From the NCBI RefSeq assembly GCF_009765905.1, contig NZ_LMUO01000011.1, positions 310,001 to 374,000 of the forward strand: a stretch of 64,000 bases of DNA. The letters are read 5' to 3'. This stretch comes from Mucilaginibacter sp. L196 (GTDB lineage Bacteria > Bacteroidota > Bacteroidia > Sphingobacteriales > Sphingobacteriaceae). The position numbers were made by a program, and so were the translations under genes. Shown one piece after another: positions 16,205 to 23,996 of this stretch (position 1 is its first letter; the number at the start of each line of letters is the position of its first letter). The notes under the pieces were generated by a model, which made no database searches, was not told the origin of the DNA, and saw only the letters and a program-made list of their open reading frames with translations.

Positions 16205-17188
16205 ATGAGAGAAATACAATTCAGAGAAGCGCTTCGTGAAGCAATGCAAGAAGAGATGCGCAACGATCAAAACATATACCTTATGGGTGAAGAGGTTGCC
16301 GAATACAATGGCGCCTATAAAGTGAGCCAGGGTATGCTGGATGAATTTGGCGCTAAACGCGTTATTGATACTCCTATCTCTGAATTAGGTTTCGCGGGTA
16401 TCGGTATAGGTTCAGCTATGAATGGCCTGCGTCCTATCATCGAGTTCATGACCTTTAACTTTTCACTGGTAGCTATCGATCAGATCATTAACGGCGCGGC
16501 TAAAATCATGTCGATGAGTGGTGGCCAGTTCTCTGTGCCTATCGTGTTCCGTGGCCCAACAGGTAATGCGGGTATGCTAAGCTCACAGCACAGCCAGTGT
16601 TTCGAGAACTGGTATGCTAACTGCCCGGGATTGAAAGTGGTTGTACCATCAAACCCTGCAGATGCAAAAGGTTTACTAAAATCAGCTATTATTGATCCAG
16701 ATCCGGTTATTTTCATGGAGTCAGAATTAATGTATGGTGATAAAGGCGAAGTTCCTGAAGAAACTTATTATATACCATTGGGTAAAGCTAAAGTAGTATC
16801 TGAAGGTACCGATGTAACTTTAGTAGGCTTTGGTAAAATAATGAAAGTGGTTATTGCCGCTGCTGCCGAATTGGCAAAAGAAGGTATCCATGCAGAAGTA
16901 ATTGACTTACGTACAGTTCGCCCTATCGATTACGAAACGGTGATCAATTCAGTTAAAAAAACTAACCGTTTGGTAATAGTTGAAGAAAGCTGGCCTTTAG
17001 GTTCAATTGCTACCGAGGTTGCGTTCAAAGTACAGAAAGACGCGTTTGATTATCTTGATGCTCCAGTATTGCGCATCATGGGTGGCGACGTTCCATTGCC
17101 GTATGCTCCAACTTTGATCCAGGAATACCTGCCAAACCCTGAAAGGGTGATCAAAGCGGTAAAAGAAGTTATGTATGTAACTAAATAG
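16205..17188 (+). CDS. pdhB: Pyruvate dehydrogenase E1 component, beta subunit
   Basis: A 327-residue transketolase-like subunit. It has the thiamine-diphosphate-binding Glu region (MGEEVAEYNGAYKVSQGM), RVIDTPISELGFAGIGIGSA, PIVFRGPTGNAGMLSSQHSQ and a C-terminal transketolase domain (VEVIDLRTVRPID-type sequence, RLVIVEESW). With the alpha subunit it decarboxylates pyruvate and acetylates lipoyl-E2 to feed acetyl-CoA to the TCA cycle. The alpha gene is not adjacent. A branched-chain 2-oxoacid substrate cannot be fully excluded from sequence alone, but the motifs favour pyruvate. Confidence 0.9.
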   Translation: MREIQFREALREAMQEEMRNDQNIYLMGEEVAEYNGAYKVSQGMLDEFGAKRVIDTPISELGFAGIGIGSAMNGLRPIIEFMTFNFSLVAIDQIINGAAKIMSMSGGQFSVPIVFRGPTGNAGMLSSQHSQCFENWYANCPGLKVVVPSNPADAKGLLKSAIIDPDPVIFMESELMYGDKGEVPEETYYIPLGKAKVVSEGTDVTLVGFGKIMKVVIAAAAELAKEGIHAEVIDLRTVRPIDYETVINSVKKTNRLVIVEESWPLGSIATEVAFKVQKDAFDYLDAPVLRIMGGDVPLPYAPTLIQEYLPNPERVIKAVKEVMYVTK

Positions 17189-17205
17189 TTTGCCCTAATA
17201 CAAAC

Positions 17206-17265
17206 TCTCCCGCAAGGGAGAAAATATATACAAAACGAAGCCTGCTATATGCAGGCTTTATTATT
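17206..17265 (+). terminator. Tandem hairpins and terminator after pdhB
   Basis: A perfect 6-bp hairpin with a GCAA tetraloop (TCTCCC-GCAA-GGGAGA, 17206-17221) is followed by GCCTGC (17240-17245) pairing with GCAGGC (17251-17256) and a T-rich tail. The second hairpin is the likely terminator. Confidence 0.65.
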
Positions 17266-17287
17266 TTATAGATGTTTTTTACCGCTT

Positions 17288-17371
17288 GTCATTCTGAGCG
17301 GAGCGAAGAATCTAATAACTTTGCTCAACACTTTGCACAACGGATAGATTCTTCGCTGCGCTCAGAATGAC
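17288..17371. repeat. Repeat family A inverted pair (A6)
   Basis: Left arm GTCATTCTGAGCGGAGCGAA and right arm with one change (CTGCGCTCAGAATGAC). It sits between the convergent pdhB and SirB1-like genes. Confidence 0.88.
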
Positions 17372-17382
17372 AAGGTTGAAGA

Positions 17383-18240
17383 CTAATCAAGAATTTCCAG
17401 CAACTCATTCAACTCCGCAACCTTTTCCGGTGAGCCTAAATGCTCATAAGCGCTAATGAGATTACGTAATACCCTTTTGATGATCTCGGTATTAGAGCAA
17501 GGTTCATAAAATTGCTTGTCATACTTCACATTCAGCTGTTTTAAAAACATGTCCACATCCCGGCGACCGAATATTAAACCTTTGTTAAAGGCATTAATAT
17601 AAAACAGTACCCCCCCTTCAAACTCGCTTTGTCGACTTTCATCCATATAGGCCAAAATAAAATGCTGCGGCAGGTTTACACCATAAACTGGTATATCCAG
17701 TTTTTGGGCGATGATGGAATAGATAATAGCCAACGAAATCTGGTTGCCTTTTTTTGTTTCTAAAACCTGACTCAAATAGCTGTTTTGCGGGTCGAGGTGA
17801 TTAGCGGTATTGCCACTGAACCCATAAATACTATAAAATACGTGGTTGATCAGTTTGATTTGCTCAGGCGGGCTGGACTCGTTCATCATCTGTATCCAAA
17901 TATCCCGCTTAATAGCTTCTATCTGGTTAATTACCTTCTGCTCGTCCAGATCGGGGTATTGATAACGGTTCATGATGAGTATACCTTGTAGCAAGTCAAA
18001 AGCGCCGCTATGCTGCCAAAGCCGCAGATCGTTTTTTAAAATATCAAATTGAATCTCATGTACCAGGTTAGCTATGCGTTCCTGCTGTATAGGGTCAAAA
18101 GCTTCGCCGAATGCTGTTTCCAGGTAATCGATCACTTCACTCCCATACGACAACAATTTTTCGTGTACATGGTTGTATATTTCCTGGTCGGGGTCGTCCA
18201 GCAAGCGTATTAGTGAATTTACCTCTGTTTCATTTATCAT
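17383..18240 (-). CDS. SirB1-like protein with a transglutaminase-core-2 domain
   Basis: A 285-residue cytoplasmic protein. The N-terminal 110 residues are helical; the conserved block is SQVLETKKGNQISLAIIYSI followed by LDIPVYGVNLPQHFILAY, characteristic of the SirB1 (Transglut_core2) family. The His of the transglutaminase fold is in PQHFILAY but the catalytic Cys position is occupied by the GNQIS segment, as in the family in general, so it is probably not a transglutaminase. Function is unknown. A short intergenic region of 41 bases separates it from the divergent methyltransferase. Confidence 0.85.
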   Translation of the reverse strand: MINETEVNSLIRLLDDPDQEIYNHVHEKLLSYGSEVIDYLETAFGEAFDPIQQERIANLVHEIQFDILKNDLRLWQHSGAFDLLQGILIMNRYQYPDLDEQKVINQIEAIKRDIWIQMMNESSPPEQIKLINHVFYSIYGFSGNTANHLDPQNSYLSQVLETKKGNQISLAIIYSIIAQKLDIPVYGVNLPQHFILAYMDESRQSEFEGGVLFYINAFNKGLIFGRRDVDMFLKQLNVKYDKQFYEPCSNTEIIKRVLRNLISAYEHLGSPEKVAELNELLEILD

Positions 18241-18281
18241 GCTTAATGCTAAAATACTAAAGTTTATATATTTTTACAACC

Positions 18282-19070
18282 ATGTTCAATATAAGGTTTG
18301 CTAAAGATTACCTTTCGCATCGTTTCCACGCTAAAAGCCGTCACGGCACCCATTCTCCCTTTGTATACCGACTGGTTGATACTATTATTTACGATAAATC
18401 ACCTAAAAAAGTATATACCGAAGTGGAAAGCATCCGCCAAGATTTACTTACTAATGACAACACCATTACCATACTGGATTTAGGTGCTGGTTCGCATGTA
18501 AATAATAATCGCCAGAAGAAAATAAGTAATATAGCCGCTCATGCGCTTAAACCACCTAAGATGGCGCAGCTACTCTATCGCCTGGTAGCTGATCTGCAAC
18601 CGGAAAATATTATAGAACTGGGTACTTGTCTTGGTGTAACCAGCATCTACCTGCAAAAAGCTGCGCCGCAGGCAAAAGTATATACATTGGAAGGTTCACC
18701 CGAAACTGCCGCGGTTGCACAGGCGACATTTGATAAAGCCAATTTAAATAACATTGAACTGATTATAGGCAATTTTGATGATACGCTGCCGGGTATTATT
18801 AACAGCTTAGATAAACTGGATTTTATGTTTGTAGATGGCAACCATCAAAAGGATGCTACCCTAAAATACTTCAATTGGTGCCTGCCGAAAGTACACGAAG
18901 ATACTATGCTGATCTTCGATGATATTTATTGGAGCGAGGGCATGAAAGAAGCCTGGGACGAGATAAAAGCCCATCCGCAGGTAAAAGTAACTATTGATCT
19001 GTTTTGGATAGGATTAGTATTCTTTAAATCAGGGCAGGCGAAGGAAGATTTTTTGATAAAGACTGTCTGA
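18282..19070 (+). CDS. Class I SAM-dependent methyltransferase (Methyltransf_24-like)
   Basis: A 262-residue protein. The SAM-binding motif is IIELGTCLGVTSIYLQKAAP, followed by VYTLEGSPETAAVAQATFDK, DFMFVDGNHQKDATLKYFNW and MLIFDDIYWSEGMKEAWDEI, the order found in O-methyltransferase-like Methyltransf_24 proteins. The HGTHSPFVYRLVDTI motif near the N terminus is common in Bacteroidota members. Substrate unknown. The last bases of the gene lie within the left inverted repeat of the GxxExxY cassette. Confidence 0.85.
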   Translation: MFNIRFAKDYLSHRFHAKSRHGTHSPFVYRLVDTIIYDKSPKKVYTEVESIRQDLLTNDNTITILDLGAGSHVNNNRQKKISNIAAHALKPPKMAQLLYRLVADLQPENIIELGTCLGVTSIYLQKAAPQAKVYTLEGSPETAAVAQATFDKANLNNIELIIGNFDDTLPGIINSLDKLDFMFVDGNHQKDATLKYFNWCLPKVHEDTMLIFDDIYWSEGMKEAWDEIKAHPQVKVTIDLFWIGLVFFKSGQAKEDFLIKTV

Positions 19071-19105
19071 ACTAGGATTAAACGGATTTATACGATTAAC
19101 AGGAT
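19065..19105 (+). repeat. Left inverted repeat of the GxxExxY cassette
   Basis: 41 bases matching 35 of 41 with the reverse complement of 19516-19556, with an 18-base perfect core (GGATTAAACGGATTTATA). Its first six bases include the stop codon of the methyltransferase. Confidence 0.85.
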
Positions 19106-19118
19106 AAGATTCTAACAA

Positions 19119-19498
19119 ATGATTAACGATGCGCTGACACATAAAATTATTAGCTGTGCAATGCAAGTGCATTCTACATTAGGGAATGGCTTTCAGGAGG
19201 TGATATATCAAAGAGCATTAGAGATTGAGTTTGCACAGCAAGGTGTTTTATTTGAAAGAGAAAAAGATATGCTTATTTTTTATCGTCAAATAGAAATTGG
19301 TACTCGCAGGGTAGACTTTTTCGTGGAAAACTTAATTATGGTTGAACTTAAAGCTATAATTAATCTTGAAGATGTGCATTTAGCTCAGGCAATAAATTAT
19401 CTTGAAGCCTATAATATGCAAATAGGATTATTAATTAATTCGGAAGCCAATCTTTAACATTTAAACGGCTATACAATAAAAAATACAATCCTATCTAA
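19119..19498 (+). pseudogene. GxxExxY family gene with a one-base frameshift near its 3' end
   Basis: The open frame from ATG 19119 runs 112 codons to TAA 19455-19457 and carries the family's name motif in GNGFQEVIYQRALEIEFAQQ, then REKDMLIFYR and VDFFVENLIMVELKAI. After GLLIN the expected ending is missing from this frame, but the frame one base back reads GSQSLTFKRLYNKKYNPI and stops at 19496-19498, which is the conserved C terminus (the FKRL motif). Restoring one T near 19438-19441 would give about 126 residues, the usual family length. Function of the family is unknown (nuclease-like fold proposed). It lies inside an inverted repeat pair. Confidence 0.8.
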
Positions 19499-19515
19499 AC
19501 CGGGGTAAATCAAAC

Positions 19516-19556
19516 ATCCTGAAAATTCTATAAATCCGTTTAATCCCGGTTCAGAC
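19516..19556 (-). repeat. Right inverted repeat of the GxxExxY cassette
   Basis: Reverse-complement partner of 19065-19105 (35 of 41 identical). It ends four bases from the stop of the next gene. Confidence 0.85.
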
Positions 19557-19559
19557 AAC

Positions 19560-20711
19560 TTAGAATGCTTCCCCCAGAGCTATATAAAATCCTTGCTCCC
19601 TTGGCTCACCCGCAGGTTTTTCGCCGAAACCGTAATCAGCACGTATACTTAAGCCTTTTTGCAGGTCAAAAAAGTAGCGTAAGCCACCACCATAGTTTGG
19701 CTTTAACTGACTTGCGCTAAACGAGCTATTTGCTACTTCACCTGTGCCTAAAAATCCAACCAGGCCAAAGCGTTCATCAATACGGTAGCGTAGTTCTGCT
19801 TGTCCGGCTATTAGGTTACGGTCGCGGTAGCGGCCGGTATAGTAACCACGCATCAGCGCATCATTACCAAGTTGTGGTAATAAATAAAAAGGAGATGCGC
19901 CGCCAATTAAGCTTTGCTCTTTAACATCCAACCCTAAAACCAGCTTCTTTTGCAGCAAAAAGAATTGCGAATAATCAAAGTTGAAAAATCCACCGGTATA
20001 ACCGCTGTTACTATAAACCCCTTGTGTTAAATTTAAATAAGTATTTACAATAATACCCTTAGTAGTATAGGTATTGTTATTACGGCTGTCGAAAGTTAAA
20101 ACCGGGCCGGTAGTAAGGTTTGAGCCACCGCTTGGATCTTGAATTGCAGGATCGTTTTTTAATATTGTGTTTTCGTTCTGTGGGTCGGAATGGTAATAAT
20201 ATTTAAAGCCACCGGCATTAAAACCCGCGTAAAAATACTTTGCAATTAATGCTTGCGCGGTAATAATAACCCGTGTGCGTTTTTCATCAACCAGTTCCTC
20301 ATTAGCTTTTTTTGTGTTGTTGCCTATTCCGTAAAAATCAAAAGGGAAATTGTAAAAGCTCATATTGGCAGTGTAATGCCAGGTGTTTTGTGGTTCCCAA
20401 TAACTGGCATTAAGGCTTACCTTTTCCTGCGCTTTGGTAGTCAGGCTGGCATAACCATATATACTGGATACCCGCGTAATACTATGCTTTACCGTATCGG
20501 TATAAAAAGAAAATAAGGACGCTCCGCCAAATTCAAACCCCGTTTCGGGTGACGAAGCAATCGCAGGAACGACAACAAAATTGCTTTTTTTAGTACTATC
20601 CTTATCCAGATACATCTTCCGGAAGAATTTCTTGGCAAAACTTTCCTGGGCAAATAGGGGTTGGTAAGTACTTAAAGTGAGTATAAATAGAAGTGCAAGA
20701 TATTTCTTCAT
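19560..20711 (-). CDS. BamA/TamA-family outer-membrane protein (surface antigen D15-like)
   Basis: A 383-residue protein with a signal peptide (KYLALLFILTLSTYQPLFAQ). It lacks POTRA domains and consists of a 16-strand-type barrel: alternating aromatic/hydrophobic strands, TGPVLTFDSRNNNTYTTKGI, the inner-barrel motif GGASPFYLLPQLGNDALMRG and YYTGRYRDRNLIAGQAELRY, ending in an aromatic residue (ALGEAF). The VRGY-type motif is seen as MRGYYTGRYRD. Such short Omp85 proteins are common in Bacteroidota and of unknown cargo. A TATCTTTG promoter element lies 11 bases upstream. Confidence 0.88.
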   Translation of the reverse strand: MKKYLALLFILTLSTYQPLFAQESFAKKFFRKMYLDKDSTKKSNFVVVPAIASSPETGFEFGGASLFSFYTDTVKHSITRVSSIYGYASLTTKAQEKVSLNASYWEPQNTWHYTANMSFYNFPFDFYGIGNNTKKANEELVDEKRTRVIITAQALIAKYFYAGFNAGGFKYYYHSDPQNENTILKNDPAIQDPSGGSNLTTGPVLTFDSRNNNTYTTKGIIVNTYLNLTQGVYSNSGYTGGFFNFDYSQFFLLQKKLVLGLDVKEQSLIGGASPFYLLPQLGNDALMRGYYTGRYRDRNLIAGQAELRYRIDERFGLVGFLGTGEVANSSFSASQLKPNYGGGLRYFFDLQKGLSIRADYGFGEKPAGEPREQGFYIALGEAF

Positions 20712-20721
20712 AGAGGGTTTT

Positions 20722-20729
20722 CAAAGATA
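20722..20729 (-). promoter_or_regulatory. -7 element of the BamA/TamA-like gene
   Basis: On the minus strand TATCTTTG (TAnnTTTG) stands 10 bases before the ATG at 20711. No clear -33 partner was seen. Confidence 0.45.
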
Positions 20730-20869
20730 GAATTTTTTTCATCCCGACCCCTTTGCAGCATATTAGAAAATTGTTAAAAGTATTAACCGTTGCACGATTT
20801 ACCTGCAATTATTAAAAATTAATATCTTCATCACCATAAACCGGTATAAGCCAATACAATTTAATAACA

Positions 20870-22579
20870 ATGGGTAATAAACAATCAGCACCGAAAGCTG
20901 CGCCTGAAAATAATCAGCCTGGTGGTAAAAAGCTGCTTCTTTTTAAATGGCTATCGATTCTGACACCCTTCCTTTTTTTGATTTTGTTGGAAATCGTACT
21001 CCAGATATTCGAGTACGGCCATAACACCGACCTGTTTGTTAAATATCCGCCAAATGGGAATTACATGGTGATGAATTACTATGCGTCCGACAAGTTTTTT
21101 CCCGATACACTGGATGCAACCAAAGGTAATCAGGAGATTTTCGCTATTAATAAAGCACCTAATACTTTCCGGATATTTGTACTGGGTGAGTCGACTACAC
21201 TAGGGTTTCCTTTCCGTCCTAATGGCTCATTCCATCGCTGGCTGCAATATAGGTTGATGCATATGTACCCGGATAAGAATTTTGAGATTATCAATTTGTC
21301 GTTAACCGCGGTTAACTCCTATACAGTACTCGATTTTGGTAAGCAGCTGGCACAATATCAACCTGATGCAGTACTAATTTATACAGGCCATAACGAATAT
21401 TACGGGGCATTGGGTGTAGGGTCAACCACGTATGTAGGTAGTAACCGTTTCTTGCTGCAAACGCTTGTTAAATTGCGGGAACTTAAAGTGGTGCAGCTAT
21501 TTAATAACTTCATTAAAAAGGTAGTTGCGGTATTCGCCAAAAAGCCAACCGGTGATCGCCAATCGCTAATGGAAGATATGGCCGCGCGCCAGCATATTAA
21601 ATATGGCTCGGCCGATTACCAGGCAGGTATTAATCAGTTTGATGAAAATATGACTGAATTGTGCCGCACGCTAAATGATGAAAAGATCCACGTGTTTTTA
21701 AGTAACGTTGTGAGCAATGAAAAAGATCTGCCACCCTTTATTTCCGAAGGTAATGGTCCCGGATCAGCAAACTGGAATTATGCGCAAGGTCAGCTTGCTT
21801 ATAAGGACTCAAGCTTTGATAAGGCCAAACAATATTTTGATAAAGCACGGGAGCTGGATGAACTACGTTTCCGTGCGCCGGAAGCGATCAATACTTCCAT
21901 AAGTAAAATTACCTCCCAATTTCCCTACGTTCATTTGGTTGATTCTAAAAGCATATTTGAGAAATACTCTCCGCATGGCATATTAGGTTCAGAAACTATC
22001 GAGGAGCATGTGCATCCTGATCTATTAGGTTATGCAATCATGTCCGAAGCATTTTATCAGGCCATGCAAAAACAAAAACTCATCAAATTTAAGCCTGAAC
22101 GCGAAATTACCTTTGAGCAATTACAACAGGAAATGCCCATTACCAAACTTGATACCTTAAACGGCAAGTATCAAATGATCATGCTGAAAACCCAATGGCC
22201 GTTTAACCAACCAATATCAAAACAATTTAAGGTTGAAAACAGCATTGAAGGTACATTAGCTACCAAAGTAGCACTAGGCCATACCGGGTGGACAAATGCC
22301 ATGGGCGCATTATTTCGATACGATCAAAAAAACAATTACAATGCAGGCGCTTTAAAGGTTGCGGAAGCGATGGTGCTGCAATATCCGGTTGACGAAGATT
22401 TTTACAATTATGCCGGTAATCTAAATGAAGTAATGAAAAATTACGGGCAAGCAGCATTTTACTATCGCAAACTATTTATGCTGAATAATAATCCGCAGGT
22501 TGCGCAACAAGTATACCAGCTTTATCTGAAAGCGGGCGATTCTGCTAATGCCGCTAAGTTTAAGCAATACGTGCAATAA
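20870..22579 (+). CDS. SGNH/GDSL-family hydrolase fused to a C-terminal TPR region
   Basis: A 569-residue protein. A membrane helix near residues 27-46 (LSILTPFLFLILLEIVLQIF) anchors it. The SGNH block I serine is in FVLGESTTLGFPF, block III is YTGHNEYYG, and the His of block V is in EEHVHPDLLGYAIMSEAF. Two TPR-like units follow (GQLAYKDSSFDKAKQYFDKA in the middle; NYAGNLNEVMKNYGQAAFYY near the end). The active site is expected outside the cytoplasmic membrane. SGNH proteins of this type de-O-acetylate or esterify glycans; the actual substrate is not evident. Confidence 0.85.
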   Translation: MGNKQSAPKAAPENNQPGGKKLLLFKWLSILTPFLFLILLEIVLQIFEYGHNTDLFVKYPPNGNYMVMNYYASDKFFPDTLDATKGNQEIFAINKAPNTFRIFVLGESTTLGFPFRPNGSFHRWLQYRLMHMYPDKNFEIINLSLTAVNSYTVLDFGKQLAQYQPDAVLIYTGHNEYYGALGVGSTTYVGSNRFLLQTLVKLRELKVVQLFNNFIKKVVAVFAKKPTGDRQSLMEDMAARQHIKYGSADYQAGINQFDENMTELCRTLNDEKIHVFLSNVVSNEKDLPPFISEGNGPGSANWNYAQGQLAYKDSSFDKAKQYFDKARELDELRFRAPEAINTSISKITSQFPYVHLVDSKSIFEKYSPHGILGSETIEEHVHPDLLGYAIMSEAFYQAMQKQKLIKFKPEREITFEQLQQEMPITKLDTLNGKYQMIMLKTQWPFNQPISKQFKVENSIEGTLATKVALGHTGWTNAMGALFRYDQKNNYNAGALKVAEAMVLQYPVDEDFYNYAGNLNEVMKNYGQAAFYYRKLFMLNNNPQVAQQVYQLYLKAGDSANAAKFKQYVQ

Positions 22580-22585
22580 AATATA

Positions 22586-22619
22586 CATCGTCATTGCGAG
22601 GAACGAAGCAATGACGATG
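22586..22619. repeat. Repeat family B short hairpin (B1)
   Basis: Perfect 12-bp hairpin (CATCGTCATTGC with GCAATGACGATG) around GAGGAACGAA, seven bases after the SGNH gene stop. It lacks a T run, so it is listed as a repeat; it could still help end or stabilise the mRNA. Confidence 0.7.
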
Positions 22620-22680
22620 TGGAAGAAGATATCCCAGCCCTTAATTTTTTCTTTTCAAACACTTAATTCCCTTATTTCCC

Positions 22681-22688
22681 TACTTTTG
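22681..22688 (+). promoter_or_regulatory. -7 element of the deoxyhypusine synthase-like gene
   Basis: TACTTTTG matches TAnnTTTG, 23 bases before the ATG at 22712. No clear -33 partner. Confidence 0.45.
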
Positions 22689-22711
22689 CAGCTCGACAAC
22701 AAAAAATAACT

Positions 22712-23692
22712 ATGAGCACTACAAGAGGACCTATATCTCAGTTTATTGAAAGAAATTACCTGCATTTTAACGCAGCCGCGTTGATGGATGCAGCCAAAGG
22801 CTACGAAACGCATTTGCTTGAAGGCGGCAAAATGATGGTAACCTTAGCCGGAGCCATGAGTACCGCCGAATTGGGTATTTCGCTTGCCGAGATGATCCGC
22901 GAAGGTAAGATTGACATTATTTCCTGCACCGGTGCCAACCTGGAAGAGGACATCATGAATCTGGTAGCGCATTCGCATTATAAACGCGTACCGCATTACC
23001 GTGATCTGAGCCCGCAGGATGAATGGGATTTGTTAGAGAATCACTATAACCGTGTAACAGATACTTGTATCCCGGAGGAAGAAGCATTCCGTCGTTTACA
23101 AAAACACATCCATAAATTATGGAAAGATGCTGATACCGCAGGTGAGCGTTATTTTCCACATGAGTACATGTACAAAATGTTGCTAAGTGGCGATTTGGAG
23201 CAATACTACGAGATTGATCCAAAAAACTCATGGATGCTGGCTGCTGCCGAAAAGAATTTACCGATTGTTGTACCGGGATGGGAAGACTCAACCATGGGTA
23301 ACATCTTCGCGTCATACCTTATAAAAGGTGAGCTTAAAGCTACTACCATGAAGAGTGGTATTGAATACATGGCATGGCTTGCTGATTGGTATGTGAAAAA
23401 CTCATCAGGTAAAGGAATCGGTTTCTTCCAGATAGGTGGGGGGATTGCCGGTGATTTCCCGATTTGTGTTGTGCCGATGCTGTATCAGGATATGGAAATG
23501 CCTGAGATCCCATTCTGGAGTTACTTCTGCCAAATATCTGATTCAACAACCTCTTACGGTTCATACTCAGGGGCGGTACCAAACGAGAAGATTACCTGGG
23601 GTAAATTAGATATTGATACACCAAAATTTATTGTGGAATCTGACGCGACTATAGTTGCGCCTTTGATTTTCGCCTGGTTATTAAAACAATAA
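22712..23692 (+). CDS. Deoxyhypusine synthase-like protein
   Basis: A 326-residue member of the deoxyhypusine synthase superfamily. NAD- and spermidine-site blocks are visible: LAGAMSTAELGISLAEMIRE, ISCTGANLEEDIMNLVAHSH, VPGWEDSTMGNIFASY and IGFFQIGGGIAGDFPICVVP, then SGAVPNEKITWGKLD, whose WGK lysine is the catalytic residue that forms the enzyme-imine in the eukaryotic enzyme. Bacteria have no eIF5A substrate, so the enzyme is thought to act on small amines (homospermidine synthase-like or related chemistry). It has its own promoter and terminator. Confidence 0.9.
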   Translation: MSTTRGPISQFIERNYLHFNAAALMDAAKGYETHLLEGGKMMVTLAGAMSTAELGISLAEMIREGKIDIISCTGANLEEDIMNLVAHSHYKRVPHYRDLSPQDEWDLLENHYNRVTDTCIPEEEAFRRLQKHIHKLWKDADTAGERYFPHEYMYKMLLSGDLEQYYEIDPKNSWMLAAAEKNLPIVVPGWEDSTMGNIFASYLIKGELKATTMKSGIEYMAWLADWYVKNSSGKGIGFFQIGGGIAGDFPICVVPMLYQDMEMPEIPFWSYFCQISDSTTSYGSYSGAVPNEKITWGKLDIDTPKFIVESDATIVAPLIFAWLLKQ

Positions 23693-23712
23693 TCTTTTTT
23701 AGGATTTGTTGC

Positions 23713-23779
23713 GTTGAGGATGCTGAATTAAATGTTTATTTATAAATAATTGATATTTAATAGCATCCTCAACTTTTTT
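23713..23779 (+). terminator. Strong terminator after the deoxyhypusine synthase-like gene
   Basis: GTTGAGGATGCT (23713-23724) pairs perfectly with AGCATCCTCAAC (23762-23773), followed at once by six T. The loop is long (37 bases) and AT-rich and may pair further. The rest of the 304-base gap holds the promoter of the Act operon. Confidence 0.85.
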
Positions 23780-23880
23780 GAAGCGAAAATCCCCCGTTTT
23801 TTTCACCCTGTTTTTATTAAGTTTTTACAGTAAAAATTATTTATTTAGAATAATTATAAATTAAGTTTTACTGTCATTTA

Positions 23881-23914
23881 TTTGTCAGCCATTGTTTAAT
23901 AAATTATACTTTTG
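23881..23914 (+). promoter_or_regulatory. Promoter of the act-cox operon
   Basis: TACTTTTG at 23907-23914 (-7) with TTTG at 23881-23884 (-33, 22-base spacer). It leaves a leader of about 75 bases before the actA start at 23997. Confidence 0.55.
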
Positions 23915-23996
23915 TGGCTGAAAATGTGGAACTGACAACCTGTCCACCTTTTGTTTAATACATTAAATAAAGAATTATTCAGCATAAATACACCTT

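Noticed and set aside
22586..22619. B1 considered as a rho-independent terminator
   Set aside because: The stem is perfect but no T run follows.
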